The position numbers and the translations under genes were made by a program. The notes below the pieces were generated by a model. The model worked only from the letters and a program-made list of their open reading frames with translations. It did not search any database and was not told the origin of the DNA. From Candidatus Nitrotoga sp. MKT (lineage in GTDB: Bacteria > Pseudomonadota > Gammaproteobacteria > Burkholderiales > Gallionellaceae): a stretch of 64,000 nucleotides of DNA. Of the stretch, positions 1 through 9,076 are shown in pieces (the first letter of the stretch is position 1; each line of letters starts with the position of its first letter). The DNA lies in contig QFXH01000003.1 of assembly GCA_003402345.1 (NCBI GenBank), positions 186,001 to 250,000 of the forward strand, written 5' to 3'.

Positions 1-448
1 CCAAACCGGCAAAGGTTGTTGTTGGTAGCGCCAGTGTATAAACATTGTCCTCTCTACTTCCGCCACCGTGTGATTCGAACAGTGTATTAAGCTCAGCCGT
101 CAAATCGATGCCGTTAACTTTAAAGGACGAAACCTGATTACCTGTCGCGGCGGATTCGTGGTCATAAATTCCAAGTATGAAATTTACGCCCGTGACATTG
201 ATGAGTGGACCATAAGAAAAGAACCAACTGGCCGAAAAATTCGGGCCGGATACGTCACTGCCAATAAATACTCCATCGAATGGGGCGGGCTCCCCTGAAC
301 TTGCAGTCATAAAAGGAACAATATTCATTGTCGATCCATCGGCAAAATCCTGCTCACCTATAGTCACGATCGTGTTTGCAACAGCAAACGGAGAACCAGC
401 GGTGAGCGCGATTAGCACAGGTATTTTTGAATACATCCATTTTTTCAC
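1..448 (-). CDS. Secreted protein, N-terminal part (cut by window edge)
   Basis: The reverse strand is open from a GTG at 448 to the window edge, about 149 codons. A strong ribosome site (AAGGAGG, about 456-462) lies 7 bases upstream and decides the GTG start; codon 5 is an ATG but has no site of its own. The protein begins with KKW and a hydrophobic stretch ending in AVA, a typical signal peptide, followed by a beta-rich, Ser/Gly/Asn-rich region. This style is common in PEP-CTERM-type exported proteins, but the C-terminus that would show a sorting signal is outside the window. No function can be assigned. Confidence 0.7.
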   Translation of the reverse strand, partial: MKKWMYSKIPVLIALTAGSPFAVANTIVTIGEQDFADGSTMNIVPFMTASSGEPAPFDGVFIGSDVSGPNFSASWFFSYGPLINVTGVNFILGIYDHESAATGNQVSSFKVNGIDLTAELNTLFESHGGGSREDNVYTLALPTTTFAGL

Positions 449-902
449 TGGGGATCCTCCTTCAGATATGCGAATTTTGATTGTTTTTCGTAACGTTCAC
501 GAAGTTACAGAGTGATTGATTATTACGGTCGAGTGGAACTGATTTTTGTCATATCATTATATTATTCCTTCATGCTGTAATCAGGTCAACAAAACTGCGC
601 TAAATTGTGAATCCTAGAATTTCTCAATTTAGAAATACATATGTTGCAATTAGAGTTTTGAAAATGTGGGACACTGTTCAGTGAAACCTTTAGGGAGTCG
701 GGAGAGCTTGGTGCTCTGTCTCAGCCGTACCTACATACTACGTTTGGCCGCCGGTTGCGCTTGACCACAACTATTATCGGTGGAAGCTCACCTGCACTGA
801 GGCGGGTGGCACGGTGATAATGAATTTTGTTGCCCATGTGCATTAGTTGATTGCGTCGCGCGGCTGTTTCTTACTTTTCCCCAATTGATGTTCAGAGGCG
901 GT
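449..902. other. Intergenic region between divergent genes
   Basis: About 450 bases between the leftward secreted-protein gene and the rightward small exported ORF. It must hold the promoter for the leftward gene. It is AT-rich near 540-660, but I see no convincing sigma-70 pair, repeat or RNA gene. Confidence 0.4.
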
Positions 903-1109
903 ATGTCCTTCATTAAATCCAGCATGGCCCTGATTGGGCTAGTGGCATGTCTTTTTAGTTACCTACCTGTGGCAACGGCAGCATCGTTTGACAAATATCT
1001 GGTTGTGCCGCTTGGAACAATTTCCGCGCCTAGAGCGTTCATCCCTTTCTTGGTGAAGGCGTCTGACTCCAGTAATACCGAGTATTTGAACCTTCAATTA
1101 CGGAAATAA
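903..1109 (+). CDS. Small exported hypothetical protein
   Basis: A 68-residue ORF from the ATG at 903; an in-frame ATG at 885 is less likely because GAGGCG just upstream fits 903 better. The N-terminus (SFIKSSMALIGLVAC, then a hydrophobic run to ATAA) looks like a signal peptide with a cut near residue 25. The mature part is only about 43 residues and matches no family I know. It could be a small periplasmic protein or the stub of a longer gene that lost its 3' part. The sequence after the stop shows no obvious continuation. Confidence 0.4.
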   Translation: MSFIKSSMALIGLVACLFSYLPVATAASFDKYLVVPLGTISAPRAFIPFLVKASDSSNTEYLNLQLRK

Positions 1110-1229
1110 TCTTGATGATCTACCCCGCGTGGAATTATCATCCGACGCACGCATTTCAGAGAAAGTGGTTAGGCAATTTTTTACGATCATTGTGGCTATG
1201 CTTCACGAAAAGAGTTGCGTCTCTTGATA

Positions 1230-1254
1230 TAGAATAAGAAATTTTCTTATTCTA
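1230..1254. repeat. AT-rich perfect inverted repeat
   Basis: The arms TAGAATAAGAA (1230-1240) and TTCTTATTCTA (1244-1254) are perfect 11-base complements separated by 3 bases. It could be an operator or a weak hairpin; nothing in the sequence says which. Confidence 0.6.
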
Positions 1255-1306
1255 ATTTGTTAACACCTCTATACCATGTAGTCCTCAGACAGGTGCGACA
1301 GCTAAC

Positions 1307-1336
1307 GCCGGGCAATGAATTGCCTGGCTTTGTTGC
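1307..1336 (+). terminator. Possible terminator hairpin
   Basis: GCCGGGCA (1307-1314) pairs with TGCCTGGC (1321-1328), with one G-T wobble, and is followed by TTTGTTG. The U-tract is poor and the hairpin lies 200 bases past the small exported ORF, so its role is uncertain. The right half (GGCTTTGTTGC) also resembles the end of some insertion sequences. Confidence 0.3.
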
Positions 1337-1575
1337 ATTCGTCCTTATATGAGACACTTAACTCCTTGATTAACGCCAGTGATTACCTCAAGCCAGACAT
1401 CAGCCTTGGGCACGGGATGTACCAACAGCAAAACGAATGATAATGGCTTCGTTAAAGCTAGCGGTATTAAGATGTGAGCTGTTTTAATCCATGCTATTAA
1501 GGCAAGAAAAAACCCAGCTCCCTAGATTCAACATTCTTTGTTCAACTTTTCTGTATTGGAAAATACAGCTCTCGT

Positions 1576-3516
1576 TTGGAGATGGCCATGTTGCATTTAT
1601 TTTTCCCCTTGCGCTACGTTATAGCACTCGCCTTAAGTCTACAGCTTGTTAACGCTGACGCTGCGGCTGAACCAGAGTGGTTGTACGCGATAAATCCCGG
1701 CGACACTTTGATCAGCGTTGCGGCAGGCTATCTAGCCAATCCAAACGACTGGCGCAAGCTCCAAAAACTCAATTACGTGACTAAACCTAAGCGGCTCATA
1801 CCTGGAACCAAGTTGCGTTTACCGGTGGCCCTGCTGAAGCGTGAAGCTGTCATCGCTGAAGTCATTCATGTCCAAGGTAAGGTCACGCATACTGCGAAGA
1901 ATGGCCGCCCTCAAAATCTTATCGCAGGCACACGACTAGAGGTGGGCGACATGATCGAAACCAGCACTGCTGCTAGTGTGTCCATGCGTTTTGTAGACGG
2001 CTCACGCCTCCTGCTCATCCAGAACACGCAAGTGACCTTAGCGGAAATGATTCTCTTTGGAAAAACTGGCATGGCCAAAACGGTTATCGATTTGAATCGA
2101 GGCAGCCTGGACACCCAAGTAGCGGAACAGCAGAAACCAGCCGCACGTTATGAAATCAAGTCACACGCGCTCAACCTGGCTGTGCGCGGAACCAACTTTC
2201 GCGCCCATGTGAGCGACATCGGTCAGATCTCGCGCAGCGAAGTGCTCGAGGGCACCATACAGGCCAGCGGCACCCGCGGTGAGGCAGTTGCCGTTTTGGC
2301 CGGTTTCGGCACGCTGGCCGCGCCGGGGGAGCCACCCCGTGCCCCGCAAGCACTATCGTTGGCTCCTGATTTGAGCATGGTACCCAGCCTATTGCAACGT
2401 GTTCCGCTGCGCTTTGAGTGGCCCACTGTAGTGGGTGCCGAACGCTACCATGCACAGGTGTTTGCGGATCGTTCGTTCGAGCGGCTGCTTCTGGATGGTG
2501 TATTTCAAGGCAACGCCGCGAATTGGCCTGATCTACCGGATGGTCGCTATGTACTGCGTGTGCGGTCGATCGATAGCAACGGTCTGGAAGGTGAAAATGC
2601 AAACCGGGAGTTCATACTTAAGGCACGTCCGGAACCCCCTTCTATCAGCGCACCACAAGACGGTCAGAAAGTCTATGGTTCTCAGGCAACATTGCGCTGG
2701 AACCCCTCTAACGCGGCTCACTCATACCACGTGCAATTGGCTACGAAGCCGGATTTCTCTGAACTGCTGGTCGATTTATCGGAACATGTAAATAACGAAT
2801 ATGTGGTATCGCTCGCACCGGGCCAATACTACTGGCGTATTGCCTCTGTCGCTGCGGAAAAAAATCAGGGCCCGTTCAGCGATATGCAATCCTTCACCCA
2901 GCATAAGGCACCGCCGGAGCCCCCTTTGATCAGCGCGCCACAAAACGGTCAGAAAGTCTATGGCTCCCAGGCAACATTACGCTGGAGCGCCCCTAACGCA
3001 GCTCAGTTTTATCACGTGCAATTAGCCGCGAAACCGGATTTTTCTGAACTGCTGGTCGATTTGCCGGAACATGTAAATAACGAATATGTGGTGTCACTCG
3101 CACCGGGGCAATACTACTGGCGTATTGCCTCTGTCGCTGCGGAACAAAATCAAGGTCCGTTCAGCAATATGCAGTCTTTTACCCAACGCAAGATTCCCGA
3201 AAGCCCGCAACTAGAGGCGCCGCAGATTGACGACAAGCGACTGCTGTTCCGCTGGCGCAGCGGCGAAGTAGGTGAAAAATTTCAGGTTCAAGTGGCGCGC
3301 AATCCTGATTTTACTCAACCGATCATGGACAACGTAGTGAATATTAGCCAGCGCCAGATCGACGGCCCCAAACCAGGCATTTACTATCTGCGCGTCAAAA
3401 CCATCGATGCCGATGGTTTTGCTGGCCCCTTCGGATCCGTGCAACAAATAGAAGTACCAACCAAAACCAATTATTGGTGGCTGCTATTTTTACCGCTCGT
3501 ACTATTTGTTTTGTAA
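1576..3516 (+). CDS. LysM/FecR-domain periplasmic protein with repeated beta-sandwich domains
   Basis: A 646-residue exported protein. A hydrophobic signal segment comes first (about residues 8-28), then a LysM-like segment (about 35-85: NPGDTLISVA and the typical PGTKL), then a FecR-type beta domain (about 95-240, with VRGTNFR). After that come fibronectin-like modules. Two of these, about residues 354-448 and 449-543, are near-identical 95-residue tandem copies. The extreme C-terminus is a hydrophobic WWLLFLPLVLFVL anchor. It lies 14 bases before a CHASE2-GGDEF-EAL gene; FecR-domain proteins are often paired with CHASE2 enzymes, so an envelope sensing or scaffold role for that enzyme is likely but inferred. 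The start could also be an internal Met a few codons later. Confidence 0.85.
   Translation: MEMAMLHLFFPLRYVIALALSLQLVNADAAAEPEWLYAINPGDTLISVAAGYLANPNDWRKLQKLNYVTKPKRLIPGTKLRLPVALLKREAVIAEVIHVQGKVTHTAKNGRPQNLIAGTRLEVGDMIETSTAASVSMRFVDGSRLLLIQNTQVTLAEMILFGKTGMAKTVIDLNRGSLDTQVAEQQKPAARYEIKSHALNLAVRGTNFRAHVSDIGQISRSEVLEGTIQASGTRGEAVAVLAGFGTLAAPGEPPRAPQALSLAPDLSMVPSLLQRVPLRFEWPTVVGAERYHAQVFADRSFERLLLDGVFQGNAANWPDLPDGRYVLRVRSIDSNGLEGENANREFILKARPEPPSISAPQDGQKVYGSQATLRWNPSNAAHSYHVQLATKPDFSELLVDLSEHVNNEYVVSLAPGQYYWRIASVAAEKNQGPFSDMQSFTQHKAPPEPPLISAPQNGQKVYGSQATLRWSAPNAAQFYHVQLAAKPDFSELLVDLPEHVNNEYVVSLAPGQYYWRIASVAAEQNQGPFSNMQSFTQRKIPESPQLEAPQIDDKRLLFRWRSGEVGEKFQVQVARNPDFTQPIMDNVVNISQRQIDGPKPGIYYLRVKTIDADGFAGPFGSVQQIEVPTKTNYWWLLFLPLVLFVL
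2635..3204 (+). repeat. Tandem 285-base coding duplication
   Basis: Two adjacent 285-base units (2635-2919 and 2920-3204) encode near-identical 95-residue beta-sandwich modules of the FecR protein. They share QKVYGSQATLRW, PDFSELLVDL and HVNNEYVVSLAPGQYYWRIA. The high identity points to recent duplication or gene conversion. Confidence 0.9.
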
Positions 3517-3530
3517 ACCCGGCTCCTACC

Positions 3531-6068
3531 ATGCTCACCCTGGCTGCAAAATTTATCCGTACCCTGTGGATTCCGCTGACAGCCTTAACACTAACGTGGA
3601 TTCTGAGTTTTGCCTCGCTGTATCAGCAGCTAGATGTGTTGTCTTTGGATAAACAGACACGCCTGGCCGCCCAGCAGCATTTCTTTCAAGATGCGCTAGT
3701 CATCGATATTGACGATGCTTCCCTGCGCGCCATGCAACCATATTTCGGGTCTTGGCCTTACAAGCGTGACACCTTTGCTTTGCTCCTTGATTATCTGGGC
3801 GAGATGGGTGCACGTGCCGTGGTGTTCGATATTCTTTTAGCCGATCAGAGGGAAAATGATGGGCGGCTGCGGGAAGCGATTGCACGCAATCCCAATGTGG
3901 TGCTTGCCACTACCATGCGCAGTGAAACTGAGGGTGAAAAACAAGCGCTCACTGATCTAAATGGTTTGGCTTGGGATGTCCCGCCTGGATTGCCTTCTTA
4001 TCACTGGCCAGCAATCCAATTACCGTTGGCGTCATTTACCCAACCTGCGCCTAGTTATGCAGGTATCGGCGTAGTGTCTGTGCGGGCGGATCAGGATGGC
4101 GTGCTGCGTCGATTTCCACTATTCCACCGTATTGACGGCCAGGTTATTCCAAGCTTGCCTCTTGCTGCGCATTTTTCTGGGGCACCCCACCCACCGGTGC
4201 GTTTCATTCCGGGTGGTGGCATGCAAGTCGGCTCCTTTAACTGGCCTACGGATAAGAAGGGCGCTGTCCATCTCTTCTACCCGAGCAATCCCAATTCAGT
4301 GCTATCCATGCCCTTCTCGCGTATCGCAATGGCAATGCTGGGGTCGCCCGGCCAAGAATTATCCCCAGCCATGATTCGCGGCAAGACCATTTTCATCGGG
4401 AATACCGCTGTCTTTGCCGACCAAATTCACACCCCAGTGGGTGAATTAAATGGTCTCTATGTACTAGCCATTACCCATCAATCCCTCGCACAAAATCTCG
4501 TACTCACGCCACCCCGCTGGTACTGGTCAGCGGGGTTGCTGCTCATCGCGCTCGTTCCTGCCCTATTGTTGATATGGCAGCCCCGCAGGCATGCACTTGC
4601 CGGTGCGGCAATCAGCATCGGTGCGGCATTTGTTGTTTATGTAATCCATTTAAGCCTGCTCTACTGGCTGAAACAGGAAAGCTCTTTGTTGCTGCCTCTG
4701 CTGACGTTACTGTCCGTCAATATATTGGAAACCATGCATTCACTGCGCCTTTTGAATAAGGAGCAGAAGGCAAAAATTCATGTCCTTACCAACGTTGATC
4801 AACTTACATTGCTGCCTAACCGTTTTGCCCTGCACGCACAGATCGCACATGCCATCGAAGGTGCACACATGAATAAAAGCAGCCTTGCCGTCCTGCTGAC
4901 TGATCTTGACGGCTTTAATGCTATCAACGACACCTTTGGCGCCGAAACGGGAGATCAAATGTTGTTGGACGTAACCGCCCGTTTGAAGTCGAGCGTTCGT
5001 ACCAACGATATTGTCGCGCGTCTGGGTGGAGACGAATTTTGTATTGTTATTAATGGAGTGGAAGCCACTTCAACCGTGCTCTGCGCAGAAAAAATACTGA
5101 ATGCGCTCGCACAGCCCTATCATCTTGCGGGTCAGGAATTGCACATCACTTCCAGTATCGGCATCAGCCTTTATCCGGACGATGGCAGCGATGTCAGCTC
5201 GCTTCTGAAAAATGCGGGTGCTGCCATGTACCACGCCAAGGCCCAGGGTTGTAACAGCTACTGCCAGTTCACATCGGATCTGAGCCGGGATGCCATGGAT
5301 CGTTTGCTGCTGGAGAATCAGTTGCATCAGGCACTGGTACGGGATGAATTAGTGTTGTTCTACCAACCCCAAATTAACGTGCATTCTGGGCGCATGATTG
5401 CTGTGGAAGCTTTGGTACGCTGGAATCATCCAGAACGCGGCCTGCTTTTCCCCGACGTATTCATCCCCATGGCGGAAAGTTCAGGTTTGATTCTACCTTT
5501 GGGGGAATGGGTGTTGCGTACCGCTTGCCGGCAAATGCAGGTATGGCATGCGGCGGGACTTACGCACATCAATCGTGTGGCAATCAATTTGTCGGCCCGC
5601 CAATTCGAGCAGCTTACATTACCAGCGCTTGTGGCGAGTGTTCTCAAAGAGACCCAACTCGATGCGGCCCATCTGGAACTGGAGATCACCGAGTCTGCTG
5701 CCATGAAAAACCCCCAACGCAGCATCGAGATTCTCAATACGCTTAGAAACATGGGTATCACCCTGTCATTGGATGACTTCGGCACTGGCCATTCATCTTT
5801 GACTTACCTCAAACTATTCCCAATCACCACCCTGAAAATTGACAAATCTTTCGTGCGCGATATTGAAACCGATCACCACGCTGCGGAAATCTGTACCTCG
5901 GCCATCGATCTCGCCCATAAGCTTGGTCTGAATGTAGTGGCCGAGGGGGTAGAAAATGCAGGGCAACTTCTCTTCCTGCGCAATATAAAATGTGGCGACG
6001 CGCAAGGCTACCTTTTCAGCCGTCCGCTCTCATCTGCGGATTTGGAAAACTTCAAATTGGCGCTGTGA
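3531..6068 (+). CDS. CHASE2-GGDEF-EAL cyclic-di-GMP enzyme
   Basis: An 845-residue membrane protein. After an N-terminal transmembrane helix comes a periplasmic CHASE2 sensor domain (about 40-330), then three membrane helices (about 335-420), a GGDEF domain with an intact GGDEF at about 499-503, and an EAL domain (EAL at 626-628, with ITES, DDFGTG and LKIDKSF). Both catalytic motifs are complete, so it could make and break c-di-GMP; which activity dominates cannot be read from sequence. I chose the ATG at 3531 because it lies 14 bases after the FecR gene and opens on the membrane helix; an upstream in-frame start at 3474 would overlap that gene. Likely co-transcribed with the FecR protein. 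Confidence 0.92.
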   Translation: MLTLAAKFIRTLWIPLTALTLTWILSFASLYQQLDVLSLDKQTRLAAQQHFFQDALVIDIDDASLRAMQPYFGSWPYKRDTFALLLDYLGEMGARAVVFDILLADQRENDGRLREAIARNPNVVLATTMRSETEGEKQALTDLNGLAWDVPPGLPSYHWPAIQLPLASFTQPAPSYAGIGVVSVRADQDGVLRRFPLFHRIDGQVIPSLPLAAHFSGAPHPPVRFIPGGGMQVGSFNWPTDKKGAVHLFYPSNPNSVLSMPFSRIAMAMLGSPGQELSPAMIRGKTIFIGNTAVFADQIHTPVGELNGLYVLAITHQSLAQNLVLTPPRWYWSAGLLLIALVPALLLIWQPRRHALAGAAISIGAAFVVYVIHLSLLYWLKQESSLLLPLLTLLSVNILETMHSLRLLNKEQKAKIHVLTNVDQLTLLPNRFALHAQIAHAIEGAHMNKSSLAVLLTDLDGFNAINDTFGAETGDQMLLDVTARLKSSVRTNDIVARLGGDEFCIVINGVEATSTVLCAEKILNALAQPYHLAGQELHITSSIGISLYPDDGSDVSSLLKNAGAAMYHAKAQGCNSYCQFTSDLSRDAMDRLLLENQLHQALVRDELVLFYQPQINVHSGRMIAVEALVRWNHPERGLLFPDVFIPMAESSGLILPLGEWVLRTACRQMQVWHAAGLTHINRVAINLSARQFEQLTLPALVASVLKETQLDAAHLELEITESAAMKNPQRSIEILNTLRNMGITLSLDDFGTGHSSLTYLKLFPITTLKIDKSFVRDIETDHHAAEICTSAIDLAHKLGLNVVAEGVENAGQLLFLRNIKCGDAQGYLFSRPLSSADLENFKLAL

Positions 6069-6533
6069 GTAAAATGGAAGCTTGCAAGGCCTTGTTAGCG
6101 ATAGCAGTTTAGGTTTGGACATACCGATGGCACAATCCATCCGCTGCCGTCTCGGATTCAATGAATAATTTCTCGTACCGCCATTAATTGCTGGGCGCCA
6201 CGAAAAATTTGTTTTGTTCTGCCGCAGATGACGACAATCGCCACGCACAGAGTTTGCAATGAGGCAGGACTACGCGCTAATATAGGGTGCCTGCTGAATG
6301 CAGCGCAAATGACGAATTACTCGTCTACTGAATGCACTCAAATGAATGCACTCAAAAATAAATTTCAACGTCTTTAAAAATTAAGGTGTTGGAATAACAG
6401 AAACAAAACATCTATACCAGCAGTTGAGTCCTGAAGAGTAAGCAACGATTCTCGATTGGCAGCATGGGCGTTAGCCCAATACCAGAAAATTAGCCAATTT
6501 ATTAAGCAACTCCAATACTTCAAGGAGATTCGC
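6069..6533. other. Leader region of the eCIS operon
   Basis: About 465 bases with no gene. It should hold the promoter for the 29-kb injection-system operon. I see a perfect 14-base tandem repeat (6329-6356) and a small GGGCGTTAGCCC hairpin near 6467. No clear -35/-10 pair stands out. Confidence 0.45.
6329..6356 (+). repeat. 14-base tandem repeat upstream of eCIS
   Basis: TGAATGCACTCAAA occurs twice head to tail (6329-6342 and 6343-6356), about 180 bases before the first eCIS gene. Two copies spaced 14 bases apart could bind a regulator; that is inference. Confidence 0.75.
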
Positions 6534-6899
6534 ATGGCAGAAAAAATCAATTGGAACTTTGTAGTACAAGCACTTGACGGCCCTTCCGTCTCAGGCGCAG
6601 GCAACCTTAATCTTGATGCTTACGACAAGATTAAGGTGACAATCACTGCCGGTGCGACCCAGCAGGTCAATCTGGTACCAAGTGGCACAGTTTCCCTACT
6701 CATTATCAATCCTGCCATGCCCGACGTTAACCTTAGCTATAAGGTCGGTGCCAATGTGGTTGCACTGGACGGTCCGCACGTGTTGATTGGCACAGGCGCT
6801 GTAAGTCTGCTTGGCGGCGCGGCGAATCTTTCCTTCACTAATAACACAGCCGCCGATGCGACTATCGAGATACTGCTAGGACGCGACGCGACGCCATAA
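6534..6899 (+). CDS. Small eCIS-associated protein, unknown function
   Basis: A 121-residue protein that begins the eCIS operon. The ATG at 6534 has AAGGAGA 6 bases upstream; the in-frame upstream extension has no such site. It is predicted mostly beta-strand, with TAGATQQVNLVP and TGAVSLLGGAANL, no signal peptide and no cysteines. Its place directly before the sheath gene suggests a structural or accessory particle component. I do not recognise a named family, and it is not the tube. Confidence 0.7.
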   Translation: MAEKINWNFVVQALDGPSVSGAGNLNLDAYDKIKVTITAGATQQVNLVPSGTVSLLIINPAMPDVNLSYKVGANVVALDGPHVLIGTGAVSLLGGAANLSFTNNTAADATIEILLGRDATP

Positions 6900-6942
6900 A
6901 TCCGTACCCTAAACATAACCATCACTTTAAAGGAGGAGCAAC

Positions 6943-8526
6943 ATGCCGGTTACCTTATCCTACCCTGGCGTCTATATTGAAGAAGTGTCCAGTGGCGTGC
7001 GTACAATTACCGGTGTGGCTACCTCCATCACCGCCTTTATCGGGCGCACCCTGCGCGGCCCGGTGAATGATCCGGTGCGCGTGCAAAGCTTCGGCGAGTT
7101 TGAACGGCGCTTTGGCGGGCTGTGGCGCGACAGCACCCTGAGCTACGCGCTACAACAGTTCTTCCAGAATGGCGGCACCGATGCCCTTATCGTGCGCGTT
7201 CACAATGGCGCGGCCGCCGCCACGCTCACCTTGGCGGTAGGCTTCAACCTGGTTGCTGCCAATCCCGGCAAGTGGGGCGAAAAGCTGCGGGTGCGGATCG
7301 ATTACAACACCCGCCCGCATCTTCCCACCGATCCTGCTAACAGCCTGTTTAATCTCTCGGTGCGTGACACCGCCACCGGTGCGACCGAGCGTTTCCTTAA
7401 CCTCTCTACCGATCCCAATAATGCGCGCTTTGTCACACGGGTACTCGAACAGGAGTCCAACCTGGTGCGGATTGTCACCCCCCCCGGCACGGTGCCTGCG
7501 CTGCGTCCCACCGCCCATGGCAACCCGCCTGCCGGTGCCGATCCGCTGCTGGATAACGCCTCCTCAACCGCGTTCACGGCAACGGGCAATGAAGGGGCAG
7601 CCATCACCGACAACCAGATATCTCTGGCCTCGCTGGAAGCATCCAAACAGGGGATATGGGCATTACAGAAGGCAGACCTGTTCAATCTGCTGTGCGTTCC
7701 TCCGCTGACGCGTGAACCAGGCGGCGATGTAAATTCCCAAACCCGCAGCGCCGCCGCTGCCTATTGCCTTGCGCGGCGCGCCATGTATATCGTCGACCCG
7801 CTCATGGCCTGGGACGAGCCTTCCGACCTTACCGGCGCCAGCGGCCTGGACAGCGTCAGCTGGGGTCTGGCCCGCAGCGCAAATGCGGCGCTGTATTTCC
7901 CCTATCTTCGCCAGCCCGATCCTTTGCAGGAAAATCGCTTAGCTGACTTTGCCCCCTGCGGTGCGGTGGCCGGAATCATGGCGCGCACCGACGGCCAGCG
8001 CGGCGTGTGGAAAGCCCCTGCCGGCAACGACGCCACCCTTAATGGCGTAGTTGAACTGGCGGTAAAACTTACCGATGGCGAAAATGGCCAACTCAATCCA
8101 CTAGCAGTCAACTGCCTGCGTTCCTTTCCGGTCACTGGCCGGCTTGTTTGGGGTGCCCGCACCTTGCGCGGCGCGGACCAGCTTGCCTCGGAATGGAAAT
8201 ACCTTCCGGTGCGCCGCACGGCGCTATTTCTCGAGGAAAGCCTGTTCCGAGGCTCGCAATGGGTGGTGTTCGAACCGAACGATGAACCGCTATGGGCACA
8301 GATACGCCTCAATCTTGGCGCTTTTATGCAGAACCTATTTCGCCAAGGCGCTTTTCAGGGCCGCAGCCCACGCGAGGCGTATTTCGTTAAATGCGACAAA
8401 GAAACTACCACCCAGAATGACATTGATCTGGGCATCGTCAATATCGTAGTGGGTTTCGCGCCGCTCAAGCCCGCCGAATTCGTGGTGATCAAGCTTCAGC
8501 AGATCGCTGGCCAAGTTCAAGTCTGA
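6943..8526 (+). CDS. eCIS contractile tail sheath protein
   Basis: A 527-residue phage-tail-sheath homologue (the Pvc2/Afp2 type). The N-terminus has the sheath signature SYPGVYIEEV and ITGVATSITAFIGRT. The C-terminal sheath domain has RRTALFLEESL, WVVFEPND, ARTLRG and a final VGFAPLKPAEFVV strand used for the inter-subunit handshake. It would form the outer cylinder whose contraction drives the inner tube out. There is a strong AAAGGAGG site 9 bases upstream. Only one sheath gene is present, whereas PVC and Afp carry three; single-sheath eCIS are known. Confidence 0.95.
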   Translation: MPVTLSYPGVYIEEVSSGVRTITGVATSITAFIGRTLRGPVNDPVRVQSFGEFERRFGGLWRDSTLSYALQQFFQNGGTDALIVRVHNGAAAATLTLAVGFNLVAANPGKWGEKLRVRIDYNTRPHLPTDPANSLFNLSVRDTATGATERFLNLSTDPNNARFVTRVLEQESNLVRIVTPPGTVPALRPTAHGNPPAGADPLLDNASSTAFTATGNEGAAITDNQISLASLEASKQGIWALQKADLFNLLCVPPLTREPGGDVNSQTRSAAAAYCLARRAMYIVDPLMAWDEPSDLTGASGLDSVSWGLARSANAALYFPYLRQPDPLQENRLADFAPCGAVAGIMARTDGQRGVWKAPAGNDATLNGVVELAVKLTDGENGQLNPLAVNCLRSFPVTGRLVWGARTLRGADQLASEWKYLPVRRTALFLEESLFRGSQWVVFEPNDEPLWAQIRLNLGAFMQNLFRQGAFQGRSPREAYFVKCDKETTTQNDIDLGIVNIVVGFAPLKPAEFVVIKLQQIAGQVQV

Positions 8527-8551
8527 CCCTGATAATTTAGGAGGCATATCC

Positions 8552-9076
8552 ATGGCAACATTCACTGTTAACGCACAGCGCTTCGATCCTTACAAAAATT
8601 TCAAATTCCGTGTCAAATGGGATGGCCGATATGTCGCGGGCATTTCCAAGGTGGGCGCAATCAAGCGCAGCACTGAATTGGTTGAACACCGGGAGGGGGG
8701 CGATCCATCAACGTCACGCAAGTCACCTGGCCGCACCAAATTTGAGGCAATTACGCTGGATCGCGGCGTTACCCATGACACCGAATTTGAAAAATGGGCC
8801 AACAAGGTTTGGAACTATGGCTCTGGTTTGGGCGCCGAGGTCTCGTTGAAGGATTTCCGCAAGGATCTCATCATCGAAGTCTATAACGAGGCGGGTCAGC
8901 TTGCGCTCGCCTACAAGGTGTATCGTTGTTGGGTGTCAGAATACCAGGCCTTGCCTGATCTCGACGCCAATGCCAACGCGGTGGCCATCCAGCACATCAA
9001 GCTGGAAAACGAGGGCTGGGAACGTGACTACGATGTAACCGAGCCCAGCGAACCTAGCTTCACGGAACCAGCCTGA
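8552..9076 (+). CDS. eCIS inner tube protein (gp19-like)
   Basis: A 174-residue homologue of the T4 gp19 / Pvc1 tail tube. Supporting features are FDPYKNFKFRVKWDG near the start, the ISKVG and STELVEHREGGDP region, and a TKFEAITLDRGVTHD strand. It stacks as hexamers to form the tube inside the sheath. An AGGAGG site precedes it, and its TGA overlaps the next gene's ATG (TGATG). It is the only clear gp19-type gene; a second tube-fold protein lies at 20576. Confidence 0.93.
   Translation: MATFTVNAQRFDPYKNFKFRVKWDGRYVAGISKVGAIKRSTELVEHREGGDPSTSRKSPGRTKFEAITLDRGVTHDTEFEKWANKVWNYGSGLGAEVSLKDFRKDLIIEVYNEAGQLALAYKVYRCWVSEYQALPDLDANANAVAIQHIKLENEGWERDYDVTEPSEPSFTEPA

Larger units (their letters stand above)
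1110..1575. other. Intergenic region with two inverted repeats
   Basis: No gene seen. It contains an AT-rich palindrome at 1230-1254 and a GC-rich hairpin at 1307-1328, listed separately. The promoter of the FecR/CHASE2 pair should lie at its right end, but I cannot place one with confidence. Confidence 0.4.

Noticed and set aside
7150-8312. Several minus-strand ORFs over 100 codons inside the sheath gene
   Set aside because: Shadows of a GC-rich coding frame, with no ribosome site or recognisable motif.
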